Source: Oscillospiraceae bacterium (GTDB taxonomy: Bacteria; Bacillota; Clostridia; Saccharofermentanales; Saccharofermentanaceae). Taken from it: a DNA stretch of 64,000 bases. Positions 44,613 through 54,028 of the stretch are shown here, piece by piece. Positions within the stretch are counted from its first letter, which is position 1. Each line of letters starts with the position of its first letter. The stretch covers positions 372,001-436,000 of the forward strand of contig FWXP01000001.1 in NCBI GenBank assembly GCA_900176545.1, written 5' to 3'. The translations under genes and the position numbers were made by a program. Below the pieces are notes generated by a model, which ran no database searches, was not told where the DNA came from, and saw nothing but the letters and a program-made list of their open reading frames with translations.

Positions 44613-45809
44613 TTATAACTTAGCTGCGATAGCCTTGAGGAAATCCTCAGTATTAACAACATTCTTCTCAGGTACATTGATAAGGTTCTTAAGGTCACCT
44701 GTGATCGTACCGGACTCGATAGTCTCGATGGAAGCCTTCTCAAGTCTGTCAGCAAAATCAACAAGATCAGGAAGCTCATCCATCTGACCTCTCTTGCGAA
44801 GAGCACCTGTCCAAGCAAAGAGTGTAGCCATGGGATTAGTAGATGTAGCCTCTCCCTTAAGATACTTATAATAGTGACGTGTTACTGTTCCGTGAGCAGC
44901 CTCATACTCGTAAACACCGGAAGGAGAAACAAGTACGGATGTCATCATTGCGAGAGAACCGCAAGCGGAAGCGAGCATGTCGCTCATTACGTCACCGTCG
45001 TAGTTCTTACAAGCCCAGAGGATACCGCCCTCAGATCTCATGATACGTGCAACAACGTCATCGATAAGAGTATAGAAATACTCGATACCTGCAGCCTCGA
45101 ACTTGGACTTGAACTCAGCCTCATAGATCTCAGCAAAGATATCCTTGAATCTGTGATCATATGTCTTGGAGATAGTATCCTTTGTAGCGAACCAGAGATC
45201 CTGCTTGATATCAAGAGCATATGTGAAGCAAGCTCTTGCGAAAGCCTCGATAGACTTATCAGTGTTGTGCATACCCTGGATAACACCAGCGCCGTCGAAC
45301 TCCTGGATAACCTTTCTGTCTACTCTTCCGTCGGGATATGTAACGACGAGTTCAGCCTTTGCTGCGCCGTCTACACGAAGCTCGGAATTCTTATAAACAT
45401 CGCCGTAAGCATGACGAGCGATAGTAATGGGCTTCTTCCAGCATGAAACGAAAGGATTGATGCCGTTAACGAGGATGGGAGCTCTGAATACAGTACCATC
45501 GAGCATAGCTCTGATTGTTCCGTTAGGGCTCTTCCACATCTGCTTGAGGTTATACTCTTCAACACGCTGAGCATTAGGCGTGATAGTAGCACACTTAACT
45601 GCTACTCCGAGTTCCTTTGTCCTGTTAGCGGAATCTATAGTAACCTGATCATTGGTTGCATCACGATTAACAAGTCCAAGATCATAGTATTCTGTCTTAA
45701 GGTCAACGAAAGGTGTGATAACGATATCCTTTATCTGCTGCCATACGATCCTTGTCATCTCATCGCCGTCCATCTCTACTAGCGGCGTCTTCATCTGTAT
45801 CTTGCTCAA
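44613..45809 (-). CDS. icd: NADP-dependent isocitrate dehydrogenase (type II)
   Basis: The enzyme converts isocitrate to 2-oxoglutarate, giving NADPH and a precursor for glutamate. The 398 aa protein begins [18 protein letters not shown], shows [21 protein letters not shown] and the metal-site [11 protein letters not shown], and ends in the type II (eukaryote-like, dimeric) style, with [17 protein letters not shown]. The start is TTG at 45809 with GGAGGAG at proper spacing; an ATG five codons in is the alternative. A promoter lies at 45848-45876. It leads the icd-SEC-C-mreCD-mrdA run. Confidence 0.95.
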   Translation of the reverse strand: MSKIQMKTPLVEMDGDEMTRIVWQQIKDIVITPFVDLKTEYYDLGLVNRDATNDQVTIDSANRTKELGVAVKCATITPNAQRVEEYNLKQMWKSPNGTIRAMLDGTVFRAPILVNGINPFVSCWKKPITIARHAYGDVYKNSELRVDGAAKAELVVTYPDGRVDRKVIQEFDGAGVIQGMHNTDKSIEAFARACFTYALDIKQDLWFATKDTISKTYDHRFKDIFAEIYEAEFKSKFEAAGIEYFYTLIDDVVARIMRSEGGILWACKNYDGDVMSDMLASACGSLAMMTSVLVSPSGVYEYEAAHGTVTRHYYKYLKGEATSTNPMATLFAWTGALRKRGQMDELPDLVDFADRLEKASIETIESGTITGDLKNLINVPEKNVVNTEDFLKAIAAKL

Positions 45810-45847
45810 AATATACTCCTCCTGCGGTCTTTACATTTAACTAATAT

Positions 45848-45876
45848 ATAGTAAAGCAAGAGGGATTTTCAGTCAA
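45848..45876 (-). promoter_or_regulatory. Promoter of icd
   Basis: TTGACT (45876-45871), a 17-bp spacer and TACTAT (45853-45848) on the minus strand, about 40 nt before the start. Confidence 0.75.
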
Positions 45877-45953
45877 TAAAGGGGCAAACTTAAATACTTA
45901 GACATTAATTTAGTATATTTCCCCGAGGATCCGTTATTTCTTTATAACATCCA

Positions 45954-46490
45954 CTATAAAATACGATCGATATAAGGCTTTCCCGTTAACAATTTATAAT
46001 TGTATTTGTTGTAGGCTATTAGAGATTCGAAAAAAGCATTAAAGTCGCTATGTCGCTCAACCTCTTCACCTGCGACCCACAACACCTGACCGTAATGCTT
46101 ACTTGATCTGTCAAGAACGATCAAATAAAGATCATAAGAGTACTTTGTACCACCAATAGGCAACAAACATGCCTTATCACCTACGTCATGGATATTATCT
46201 ATACAATCATTCAGGCACTGAACATATCTGTTGTCTTTAGACAAAGATAATTCTTCCAAACTGAACAAATCCTTATCCTGGAACACATTAGGCCAACCAT
46301 TAGCTGCAAGCAAAAACTCTTTATAAGCCTCAGGCAATACTAATTCGTTTTGTTCCTCCCAAATTGAAACAGCTTCGTTGGTTGCTTTGACTCGCGGCAA
46401 ACTATACTCCCACAGTTTGTCTTTATCCTCAGCACGAATTTTCTCTCTTACAATATACAAATAACCAATTAGATCTTTGATCCTACTCAT
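45954..46490 (-). CDS. SMI1/KNR4 (SUKH)-like protein, probable immunity factor
   Basis: A 178 aa protein from the ATG at 46490, which overlaps the stop of the ankyrin frame (ATGA); a TTG at 46502 is less likely. The central pattern LVLPEAYKEFLLAANGW, followed by FSLEEL and later LLPIGGTKYSYDLYLIVLD, is that of the SUKH-1 fold. SUKH proteins are common immunity partners of contact-dependent and polymorphic toxins, and often sit in mixed arrays of immunity genes. No toxin is visible here, so the gene may be an orphan immunity gene. Its codon choice is more A+T-rich than that of the flanking icd and holA genes, which hints at transfer. Confidence 0.72.
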   Translation of the reverse strand: MSRIKDLIGYLYIVREKIRAEDKDKLWEYSLPRVKATNEAVSIWEEQNELVLPEAYKEFLLAANGWPNVFQDKDLFSLEELSLSKDNRYVQCLNDCIDNIHDVGDKACLLPIGGTKYSYDLYLIVLDRSSKHYGQVLWVAGEEVERHSDFNAFFESLIAYNKYNYKLLTGKPYIDRIL

Positions 46491-46875
46491 AATTCTACCC
46501 AAGAATCCATTATCTCTTTATAACCAGCTCCATGGAACTGCTCAATTGAAGCTTTAAGAGTCTTCCCTTTTATCACCCGATTCAGATCCAAACCACATGA
46601 AAGCATAAACTTCAGTATCTCAGGATTATTCTCATTTTTGCTTCCGATTGCGCTTATAATCGCCGGCCAACCATGACCATTAGGCAAATTCGGATCTGCT
46701 CCTAACTCTAATAATATACATAATGCTTAGAACACGCAAAGTGAAGCTATGAATATCCCTGCTCATTAACACGGTTAGGATAATCGATCTTTTTCAATGC
46801 TTCCAATATATCTTCCTGCGACATTAGAGTTATATTGGGATGATCAAAATGCGAAATCAGAAAGAACATATCCAT
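46487..46875 (-). pseudogene. Broken ankyrin-repeat gene
   Basis: The intact start is the ATG at 46875, with AGGGG before it, reading into an N-terminal helix pair and then YPNRVNEQGYS, an ankyrin-type approach. A TAG follows at 46749-46747, and the same frame continues LHFACSKHY, the next ankyrin positions, before a frameshift. The rest, LLELGADPNLPNGHGW then EILKFMLSCGLDLN, is in another frame to the stop at 46487. One stop and one shift separate the pieces. Ankyrin proteins are frequent neighbours of SUKH immunity genes, so this is probably a dead member of the same island. Confidence 0.75.
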
Positions 46876-47041
46876 ATTAATATCCCCTATCAAAACAGAT
46901 AAACTATATCATTGTCAGTCAGGAATAACTTGTCGATATCATTTAGTATCTTATCAATTCTCGGAAGCGGATTTATGCGATACATGGCATTATCTTATCG
47001 TAATCAGCCGTATCGTCTTTCTTGAGCATCCGATGACGATA

Positions 47042-48067
47042 TCACTTACCGCAAGCCAGGACTATAAAGCTTTCCAGGCTCTTTCTGTCGTCTAAGTTGC
47101 CGTGCTTGATCTCGCTGTCTTCCCTTGAGCATTCGTTAAAGAGCATGATCAGCGTATCCATATTGAACCTGGAAGCCTGAGATGCAAGCTTTTTTGCAAC
47201 AAACGGCTGTACTTTAAGCCTTGAAGCTATCTCTGACTGATTACCTAACTCCTTGGCACATATCAGATGCTTAAGATGGCGCATGAGCATGAACCTGATC
47301 CTCTGTGTAGGTTCCTTCATCATAATAAGATTATTGAGGATACCAAGCGCAGTCTGAGCATCTTTCTGACCGACAGCATCAGTTATGTTGAACACGGATC
47401 CGCCTATATCAGGAGGACAGAGCTGCTCTACAAGACTGATATCGACGTGTCCGGTATTAGTACCGGTACAGTATAAAAGGATCTTATTAGTCTCTGAAGA
47501 TATAAGTCTCATGGACTTGTCGCATCTTGATACAATGCTCGATGCAGCTTCTTCATCTATCGTTATGGATGATTTGGATAATACATGACTTATCCATTTA
47601 ACGGATTTCTCATCCTCCAGATAATTAAGTTCAGCAACGACTCCATTCTTAGCAAAAGCCGTCATGACAGACTTCTTACGTTTATCGACCTTAGGGGCCG
47701 TAAATACGAGCATACTTCCGCTGGGAACCGAAGACAGCAGAGCTACAAAAGCTTCAGTATCGGAAGGTATGGAAAAATCAGATACAACTACTATCCTCTT
47801 CTGAGACAACCATGACGGAAGCTCAAGATTTTCACGTATCTTCTCTATATCAGGTTCCTTTCCGGCCATATCGAACTTGACGTAATCCATCTGTTCTGCG
47901 CCTTCAGAAAGGTACTTTTTCTTGATTATTTCCATCTCTTTCTCGATAAAGAAATCCTCTTCACCGAATATGAGAACGAGCTTTAAGTCACCGTTATCGT
48001 TCTTTATAAGGTCACTTAAACCTTTGGAATCGAGATATTCTGATGTTGTATTCTTCTTATATGCCAT
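47042..48067 (-). CDS. holA: DNA polymerase III, delta subunit
   Basis: HolA is the clamp-loader wrench that opens the sliding clamp. The 341 aa protein fits the family: N-terminal LVLIFGEEDFFIEKEME, FDMAGKEPDIEKIRENLELPSWLSQKRIVVV, and the C-terminal helical collar with RFMLMRHLKHLICAKEL and FVAKKLASQASRF. In many Firmicutes holA (yqeN) lies directly after comEC. Here two lipoprotein genes stand between comEC and holA, but all share one direction. Confidence 0.93.
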   Translation of the reverse strand: MAYKKNTTSEYLDSKGLSDLIKNDNGDLKLVLIFGEEDFFIEKEMEIIKKKYLSEGAEQMDYVKFDMAGKEPDIEKIRENLELPSWLSQKRIVVVSDFSIPSDTEAFVALLSSVPSGSMLVFTAPKVDKRKKSVMTAFAKNGVVAELNYLEDEKSVKWISHVLSKSSITIDEEAASSIVSRCDKSMRLISSETNKILLYCTGTNTGHVDISLVEQLCPPDIGGSVFNITDAVGQKDAQTALGILNNLIMMKEPTQRIRFMLMRHLKHLICAKELGNQSEIASRLKVQPFVAKKLASQASRFNMDTLIMLFNECSREDSEIKHGNLDDRKSLESFIVLACGK

Positions 48068-48108
48068 AAACTGATTATATTAGATATTCGCTTTATGTCA
48101 CGCGTCAG

Positions 48109-49524
48109 TTAACCCTGAACCGCAAAAGAACCACAACACTGCTCAATACCCTGGCTGCTTCCGCCGTAAATGACAAGATATCCGGATCCGTCTCCGATAT
48201 CGATAAGGAATATCGTACTGTAATACTCTTCACCGTTGCCGGAAATAAGGGAATCGTAGCAAGTTACGGTCTGACCGGCGATCTCTCGTTCGACCTGAGT
48301 ATAAGTGATATTCTCCCCATCACGAAGAGCTCCGGCCGCCATACCTTCGGCAGTTGTCTGGAAATCAGGTAAAAGTCCGCTGTAGCTTTCAGGAGTAAGA
48401 TAAGTTACCGATGCGATTCCTTCTCTGCCCGATATAACAATAACAGCATTTTGAATAAAGACATTACCACTAAGATTGGGACTTGTAAGATAATCACCGT
48501 CAGTGGATTCGATGCTCCATCCGTTGGGGACATTTACAACAATATCCGAACCATAAAGCGAAGCAGGTGAATCGTAAGATGTCACATAGTAAGGCATATT
48601 AGGATTTGCGGGAATCTCAGGCTCAGGTTCTGTATGTGTTACAAGGCATTCTTCAGCACAAACTAAAATACCTTCACCGTCATAGACCGAAAGTGTGTAT
48701 TCACCGTCATCGAAGACCTCATCGGTGTATGGATAAGGTACAACAATATCTATCGAAGATTCACCAGCAGGCTTTGTCAAAAGATCTGAATCATCAAGAT
48801 CTATGGGAGCATCGATTGTATAGTAGTAATCCCAATCAAATTCCGTTCCGATCTCGTCGAGATCGATATTGAACTCGATAACAGAAGTATCCGTGTAAGT
48901 GTTAACCGACGTATCATATTCAGCGCCCATAAAATCGAAGCTTGTTACATGATCTGCGAGAAGTCCGGCTAATTCTATCTCGACATCAGAAAAGGCGAAC
49001 AGATCGATAAGATCGTCTGAATTAACGATCACTGCCTTACCATCCTGCTTTTCGAACTCAAGCGTAACAGAGAACTCCACTACATCATCGCAGCCATCAA
49101 GTGCTTCTTCAAAAGCATCAAAGTCCTTGAATATTTCCGTATCATCTAATACTTTCTCAAAATCAACATAGGTGAACAGGACATCTACCGTACCGTTCTT
49201 GCCGAAGAAATCGCTCTCAAAACTGTCTTCATCAACTTCATAGCTGACAGTCGACAGGATCATCTCAGCTATATCGTCTGTTATGTCATTACCCGAATCG
49301 AATGTCATAGCCTCTTCGAGCTTCTTATTCTTGCCGTCAAAGAACTTGGAAGCCTTGGAGTAATCTCCGGACGCAACCGCGGCACAAGCCTTATCAGCCA
49401 CGGAGAGCATGGATTCATCAAACTTCTTGGAACAACTCGCCGTTGACATCAACATGGAAACAACGAGAAAAACAGATACAGCACGGTTAAACTTTTTCAA
49501 ATTAGCACCTTTCTTTCTCTTCAT
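48109..49524 (-). CDS. Lipoprotein, paralogue B of a tandem pair
   Basis: A 471 aa protein with a signal peptide ending STASC (about residue 31), a probable lipoprotein. The mature part has an N-terminal helical region (residues 35-85), then an acidic alpha/beta stretch. It matches the preceding gene throughout, for example YEVDEDSFESDFFGKNGTVD here against YEVLEDTLECYGSDKTGTVD there. The C-terminal 150 residues contain YYVTSYDSPASLYG and VVNVPNGWSIE. The ATG overlaps the stop of the paralogue (TGATG). Family unknown to me. Confidence 0.75.
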   Translation of the reverse strand: MKRKKGANLKKFNRAVSVFLVVSMLMSTASCSKKFDESMLSVADKACAAVASGDYSKASKFFDGKNKKLEEAMTFDSGNDITDDIAEMILSTVSYEVDEDSFESDFFGKNGTVDVLFTYVDFEKVLDDTEIFKDFDAFEEALDGCDDVVEFSVTLEFEKQDGKAVIVNSDDLIDLFAFSDVEIELAGLLADHVTSFDFMGAEYDTSVNTYTDTSVIEFNIDLDEIGTEFDWDYYYTIDAPIDLDDSDLLTKPAGESSIDIVVPYPYTDEVFDDGEYTLSVYDGEGILVCAEECLVTHTEPEPEIPANPNMPYYVTSYDSPASLYGSDIVVNVPNGWSIESTDGDYLTSPNLSGNVFIQNAVIVISGREGIASVTYLTPESYSGLLPDFQTTAEGMAAGALRDGENITYTQVEREIAGQTVTCYDSLISGNGEEYYSTIFLIDIGDGSGYLVIYGGSSQGIEQCCGSFAVQG

Positions 49525-50870
49525 CAGCCCATATGGAATCCGCCAAGCAGATCCATCAAAGCATCATAATCATCAGTAATACAATCTATTACAAAGGTCT
49601 CACCTTCATAGTTGAAGACGGCAACGAAGTAATATACATCATAATATTCATCGGCAGTCTCTACATAATATGTTGCGGAAGCATACTCGACACCGTCTAT
49701 AGTAAATGTGTAGTTTACTCTGTGAATCGTAGCATCAAGATCTGCAAATGTCTCTTCTACTTCACCATCCAGTCCGGCGAAATAGTCATCGATAACGCTT
49801 TGATCCACATGATATAGATTTCTGGCGATAACAAGATCATAACCATAGCTTGTCTGTGAAGTATTGGTGATATATGCATCAACAAAATTCTCCATGCTGC
49901 CGAATCTTTCGCTCATATCGATAGTATTGGGGTCAGCATATCCGTAACCTTCGGGGAGCTCATAGTAAAGTGTTGTTCCTCCAAGATACCTTATCGGATC
50001 AACGTTACCTGTAACATAAATAGTAAATTCCTTGAATGAAACACCCTCAAGATCATAAAGAGTGAAATCATAGAATCCATTCGGAATAGAAGAACCATAT
50101 TCATAATCGATATAGAGCCTGCTGGGATATTCATCATGGATAGGATCAGAAGTATACACGATATCATAGCCGTTCTTGATCTCATAATAGTAGTCCCAGA
50201 CAAGCTTATTGCCATCACCGTTAACGGGAATGCCTACGATTATTGCTTCTGTATCCAGATAACATTCCAGATTAGGATCGTAAGTATTACCCATAAACTC
50301 AGGATCACCGATATAACTTGCAAATCCAAGTGATATCGGAACTTCGATGTCCCTATACGGGAACAGTTCATTCAGGTCCTGAATATTAGTAAGCTTAACG
50401 AGCCCGTCAATATATTTAAACTCGTATGTGAGGGTGACCTCGATCTTCTCATTACAATTATAGACTGCTTCTTCAAAGTCATCCATGGAAAGGAAGATCG
50501 GCTCGGAATCAAGGACTTCCTCATAATCGCAATAAGTGAATTCAACATCGACAGTACCGGTCTTATCAGACCCGTAGCACTCCAAAGTATCTTCAAGCAC
50601 TTCGTATTGAAGTGTAGATTCGATCGCGAGCTGGGCTCTGTAGATACTAGCCGAATCAGTACTCATCGACATGAATTCACGAAGCTCCGGATCGGTTCCG
50701 GTAGACATCGAAGCTATCTCAACATACTTTCTCTCGACTGCATATTCGGATATAAAATCAGCACATGTCAGAATCTTGCCGGAATAGTCTTCCTGACCAC
50801 ACGAGGTGATCCCTGACAATAGCGCAAAGCTCAGAAGCAACGCAGTGAACCTTGTCCTCTTAAGTAACAT
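49524..50870 (-). CDS. Lipoprotein, paralogue A of a tandem pair
   Basis: The start is the ATG at 50870, with AAGGAG six bases before; the open frame runs further up but lacks a ribosome site. The 448 aa protein has a signal peptide ending ITSC (lipobox). Its mature part parallels the next gene: a helical N-terminal region, KTGTVDVEFTYCDYEEVLDS, LTYEFKYIDGLVKL and, later, LVWDYYYEIKN. Gene duplication is evident. It begins 50 nt after the comEC reading frame ends. Confidence 0.75.
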   Translation of the reverse strand: MLLKRTRFTALLLSFALLSGITSCGQEDYSGKILTCADFISEYAVERKYVEIASMSTGTDPELREFMSMSTDSASIYRAQLAIESTLQYEVLEDTLECYGSDKTGTVDVEFTYCDYEEVLDSEPIFLSMDDFEEAVYNCNEKIEVTLTYEFKYIDGLVKLTNIQDLNELFPYRDIEVPISLGFASYIGDPEFMGNTYDPNLECYLDTEAIIVGIPVNGDGNKLVWDYYYEIKNGYDIVYTSDPIHDEYPSRLYIDYEYGSSIPNGFYDFTLYDLEGVSFKEFTIYVTGNVDPIRYLGGTTLYYELPEGYGYADPNTIDMSERFGSMENFVDAYITNTSQTSYGYDLVIARNLYHVDQSVIDDYFAGLDGEVEETFADLDATIHRVNYTFTIDGVEYASATYYVETADEYYDVYYFVAVFNYEGETFVIDCITDDYDALMDLLGGFHMG

Positions 50871-50919
50871 ATCTATCTCCTTATAACCCTCAGATACAGT
50901 AATTATACACAACAAGTTC

Positions 50920-53169
50920 TTATTTATCATGCATATTTAAGAATCCGCTGACAGTATACCTGTCGTCGCAGATCTCCACGGTGATCGCACCATGATCTTG
51001 GGTAGAGATAACATCGACATCATGTTCATTAAGCCGTTCCAACGTTTCTATCGCCGGATGTCCATATTGATTATCCACACCGGCTGAAATAATGCATAAC
51101 GAAGGACTTATCTCACTAAGGAGCCTGTTTCCTGTAGAATATTCGCTTCCGTGATGACCGGCCTTCAGGATATCGACTTTACCTATATCATATCTGTCCA
51201 GAAGTATTTCTTCCGACTCGATGCCAAGATCACCCGTAAAGAGCATAGACATATCGTTGCAAGACATAAGGATCACCAAGCTGTCCTCATTCTCTCCGTC
51301 GCTCACTTCACATAAAGACGGATAGATAACCTTAAGAACGCATTCATCACTAAGACGGATAACATCGCCTTCATTCATGCTCTCAAATACTTCTTTTACG
51401 TCCTCACCGTTAAGATATTCATCCATCACCTGTTGCTGCTTCATATCAGCTTCAACAAAGGATGTATAGATCTTTCCGGTGATACCCTGCTGATACAGGT
51501 ATAAAAGCCCTCCCAGATGATCACTGTCCCAATGAGTAGCGATCGTAACGTCGATATGACGTATATCGTAATACTCAAGGACCGGAAGGACATTATCCTT
51601 TCCGGCATCATATGTGCCCCCGTCTATCAATATAGTTTTTCCGGATGCCAATATAAGACAGGAATCTCCCTGCCCGACATCTATAAATACAACTCTGGCA
51701 TCAGGCTCACATATCTTGTCAGTGATATTAAAGATAAAGCTCAAGCATAATAACAGTATCAGCGGTTTCTTTAGTTTCCTTGCGATAAAAGAAGGTTCAC
51801 ACAAGAAGACAAAGACAATGATAACGATAAGAAGCGCCGTAAGACGCCCTACACCATATCCTATATAAAACCTGTCTGCCGTACATACAAACCTGTCGAG
51901 CAAGAGCAGCATGAACTCCGAAGGAAAGATAAAGAGAGGCGAAAAGCATTTCGCGAGAATAACGGAAGGAACAAAGAAAGAGCACGCCACAGATGCGATA
52001 AATGATGTCGTTATCTGTATAAGCATCGGTATCACACCGTATTTTTGAGAAGTAAGTGTAACGAAAGGCAACATTCCGATCTGAGAAGCTATTACAGGAG
52101 AGATAACAGACGCCGTCTTCTTTCCCAGAAAAGATTCCGATCGCTTTCTGATACGAGAAGTAAGACAAAGTATTGCTATAGCGCTGCTTGATGTCATCAG
52201 GAAGCCGTAAGATAAAGCGCTGTACGGATCAGCGAGCATCATCACGACACATGCAGTACAAAGTCCGGACAAAGGATCCTTGGAACAATACGAAGAAGAA
52301 CACATAATACATGATCTGGTAACTGAACTGCTCCACCCTGTCAACGTTGCCAGCATTATACAAAAAGTAACATATACTACTTTCTTGCGTCTGTTCTTTC
52401 TGCCTTTATCAAGAAAATATGTAAGCAGAGCCAAAAAGCCGGCGAAATGCGTACCGGAAACGGCAAGTATATGTGCACAGCCGTTACGCTTATATAAGGA
52501 TCTGACGTTATCTTCGATCAGAGAACTGTCCCCCATGAATACAGAAGCTGCGAGGGGCCCGTGATCACCGTAGAGACCTATCATACCGCTCCTTAACTCA
52601 AAGAAACGTTCATCCATCGAATAAAGAAGCCTGTTCAACAAAGGAGCAGAACCGGATGCCGTGATCATATCAGGCTTAAATGCGTGCTTAATACCTTTTC
52701 TCTCAAGATATCTCTTATAGTCGAACTGTCCGGGATCTCTGGGTTCATCAGCTTCAAAGAAATAACCTTCGCAAGAGATCCTCTCTCCTGCTACCGGATC
52801 ATATCCTTCTACAGACTTGAACTCGAGAAACCCGAATCTACTCGAATATGCTCTTATCCTGACAGTCCCGTCCAACGTCCGCTCAACGGAATGTATCTTG
52901 CAATCAAAGCTGACATTTTGTCCTTATACCGGGTTCTCATGAGACGTATATATCGTAAAATACCCTGAAATGTATGTCATCAGGCATACCGTAAGAGCAA
53001 CAGAGAACATTGTTCTTCCTTTTCCCTTAACTGCCAGCAGCAAAACAGAAGACAGCGATACAAATATGAGCATACCGAGTATACCAAGATAACATCTTAT
53101 CAAGACAGAAAGGAAAACAAATATTGAAGGCAGCAGCAGTGCCCTCCTTGTTATCCTTTCAATGATCAT
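50920..53169 (-). pseudogene. comEC: comEC/rec2 with an in-frame stop codon after the N-terminal helices
   Basis: ComEC forms the channel for single-stranded DNA in natural transformation. The frame starts at the ATG at 53169 (AGAAGG before it) and gives 81 residues with two helix pairs, then meets TAA at 52926-52924. The same frame continues without another stop for 667 codons: OB-fold (from VSFDCKIHSVE), competence domain with HILAVSGTHFAGFLALL, about eight helices, and an MBL domain with THWDSDHLGGL and GHHGSEYST. The total, about 750 residues, is the size of one ordinary ComEC. After the TAA the first start-like codon is a TTG at 52875 with no good ribosome site. Most likely a recent nonsense mutation; stop read-through or an error in the sequence is possible. 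Confidence 0.8.
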
Positions 53170-53230
53170 ACGAATCCTTCTCATGCCATAGATATAACTA
53201 CATCGGGCAAGCAATTGGGGACAAAAAAGT

Positions 53231-53256
53231 CGTCAATTTTCGACAATTTTCGACAA
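53231..53256. repeat. Three CGACAA-type units at exact 10-bp spacing (Spo0A-box-like array)
   Basis: CGTCAA at 53231 and CGACAA at 53241 and 53251. The minus strand reads TTGTCGAAAA twice in a row, each with a perfect Spo0A box TGTCGAA, then TTGACGACTT. The spacing equals that of the array at 35.5 kb. It lies between comEC (about 60 bp upstream of its ATG) and the engB promoter (15 bp upstream of its -35). Confidence 0.62.
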
Positions 53257-53270
53257 TCAGCCCGTTTTCT

Positions 53271-53299
53271 TTGATTTACCTTCAAGGATACGATAGAAT
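53271..53299 (+). promoter_or_regulatory. Candidate promoter of engB
   Basis: TTGATT (53271-53276), a 17-bp spacer and TAGAAT (53294-53299), followed by GGAGGTG and the ATG at 53321. Confidence 0.6.
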
Positions 53300-53320
53300 A
53301 ATTCCTTCGGAGGTGTCTCT

Positions 53321-53914
53321 ATGGCAGTAAATTTCAGAAATACGCGTTTTATGACCCTTGCGGCAAAGCTCGAGCAGTGTCCCGAGCATGATATGCCCGA
53401 GCTAGTAATGTCAGGTAAATCCAACGTCGGAAAGTCATCACTGATAAATGCGCTTTCTGATAACAAGAAACTCGCCAGAGTATCCCAGACTCCCGGTAAG
53501 ACAAGAGCAGTTGTCTACTTTAATGTTGACAGGAAGATAATGATCGCGGACCTTCCGGGTTACGGTTATGCAAAGGTCAGCAAGGAATTGAAAGAAGGAT
53601 TCAGTAAGCTTGCCGACGATTATTTCACATGCGGCAGGAAGTACGATCTTGTCCTTCACCTTATAGATGTCAGGCATGAGCCCTCTAAGGAAGACGTAGG
53701 AATGCTCGAATACCTTAATAACAACAACATCCCGTATTTTGTTGTATTCACCAAATGTGACAAGTTCTCAAGGGCTCAGCTGAACAGAAGGCTCAAGGAA
53801 CTGGAAGATATCTTCGATTTCTCAGAAGACGCCAATATCTACGCTGTTTCCTCAGTGGCAAAATCAGGTATCGAGGACCTTCAAAAGGGCATCTGCGAAT
53901 TCCTTGATCTGTAA
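53321..53914 (+). CDS. engB: Ribosome-biogenesis GTPase EngB/YsxC
   Basis: An essential GTPase of large-subunit assembly. The 197 aa protein has G1 SGKSNVGKSSLINAL (about residue 31), the switch region TPGKTRAV, G3 DLPGYGYAKV, G4 TKCD and G5-like VSSVAKSG, all as in YsxC. The ATG follows GGAGGTG, and the length is normal. It is transcribed divergently from comEC and toward the PRPP-synthetase-like genes. Confidence 0.97.
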   Translation: MAVNFRNTRFMTLAAKLEQCPEHDMPELVMSGKSNVGKSSLINALSDNKKLARVSQTPGKTRAVVYFNVDRKIMIADLPGYGYAKVSKELKEGFSKLADDYFTCGRKYDLVLHLIDVRHEPSKEDVGMLEYLNNNNIPYFVVFTKCDKFSRAQLNRRLKELEDIFDFSEDANIYAVSSVAKSGIEDLQKGICEFLDL

Positions 53915-53974
53915 ACAAGTTCTAAACACAAATAATATTCATAGAAATCTGAACATTTTTGTCAAATAACACAA

Positions 53975-54003
53975 TTGAATTAATCTTTTCTTTTTAAGAT
54001 ACT
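53975..54003 (+). promoter_or_regulatory. Candidate promoter of the PRPP-synthetase-like pair
   Basis: TTGAAT (53975-53980), a 17-bp spacer and GATACT (53998-54003), about 25 nt before the start of the first gene. Moderate match. Confidence 0.4.
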
Positions 54004-54028
54004 AATTAAGAAAAGGAGATTGAACACT

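Noticed and set aside
46890-46985. Small frame of 31 codons starting MYRINPLPRID before the ankyrin gene
   Set aside because: No clear ribosome site and no family; it may be a further piece of the decayed island but cannot be supported as a gene.
50920-52875. A natural second gene starting at TTG 52875 as a separate ComEC half
   Set aside because: No ribosome site, and the reading frame continues upstream with OB-fold residues straight to the TAA, so a single interrupted gene is more likely.
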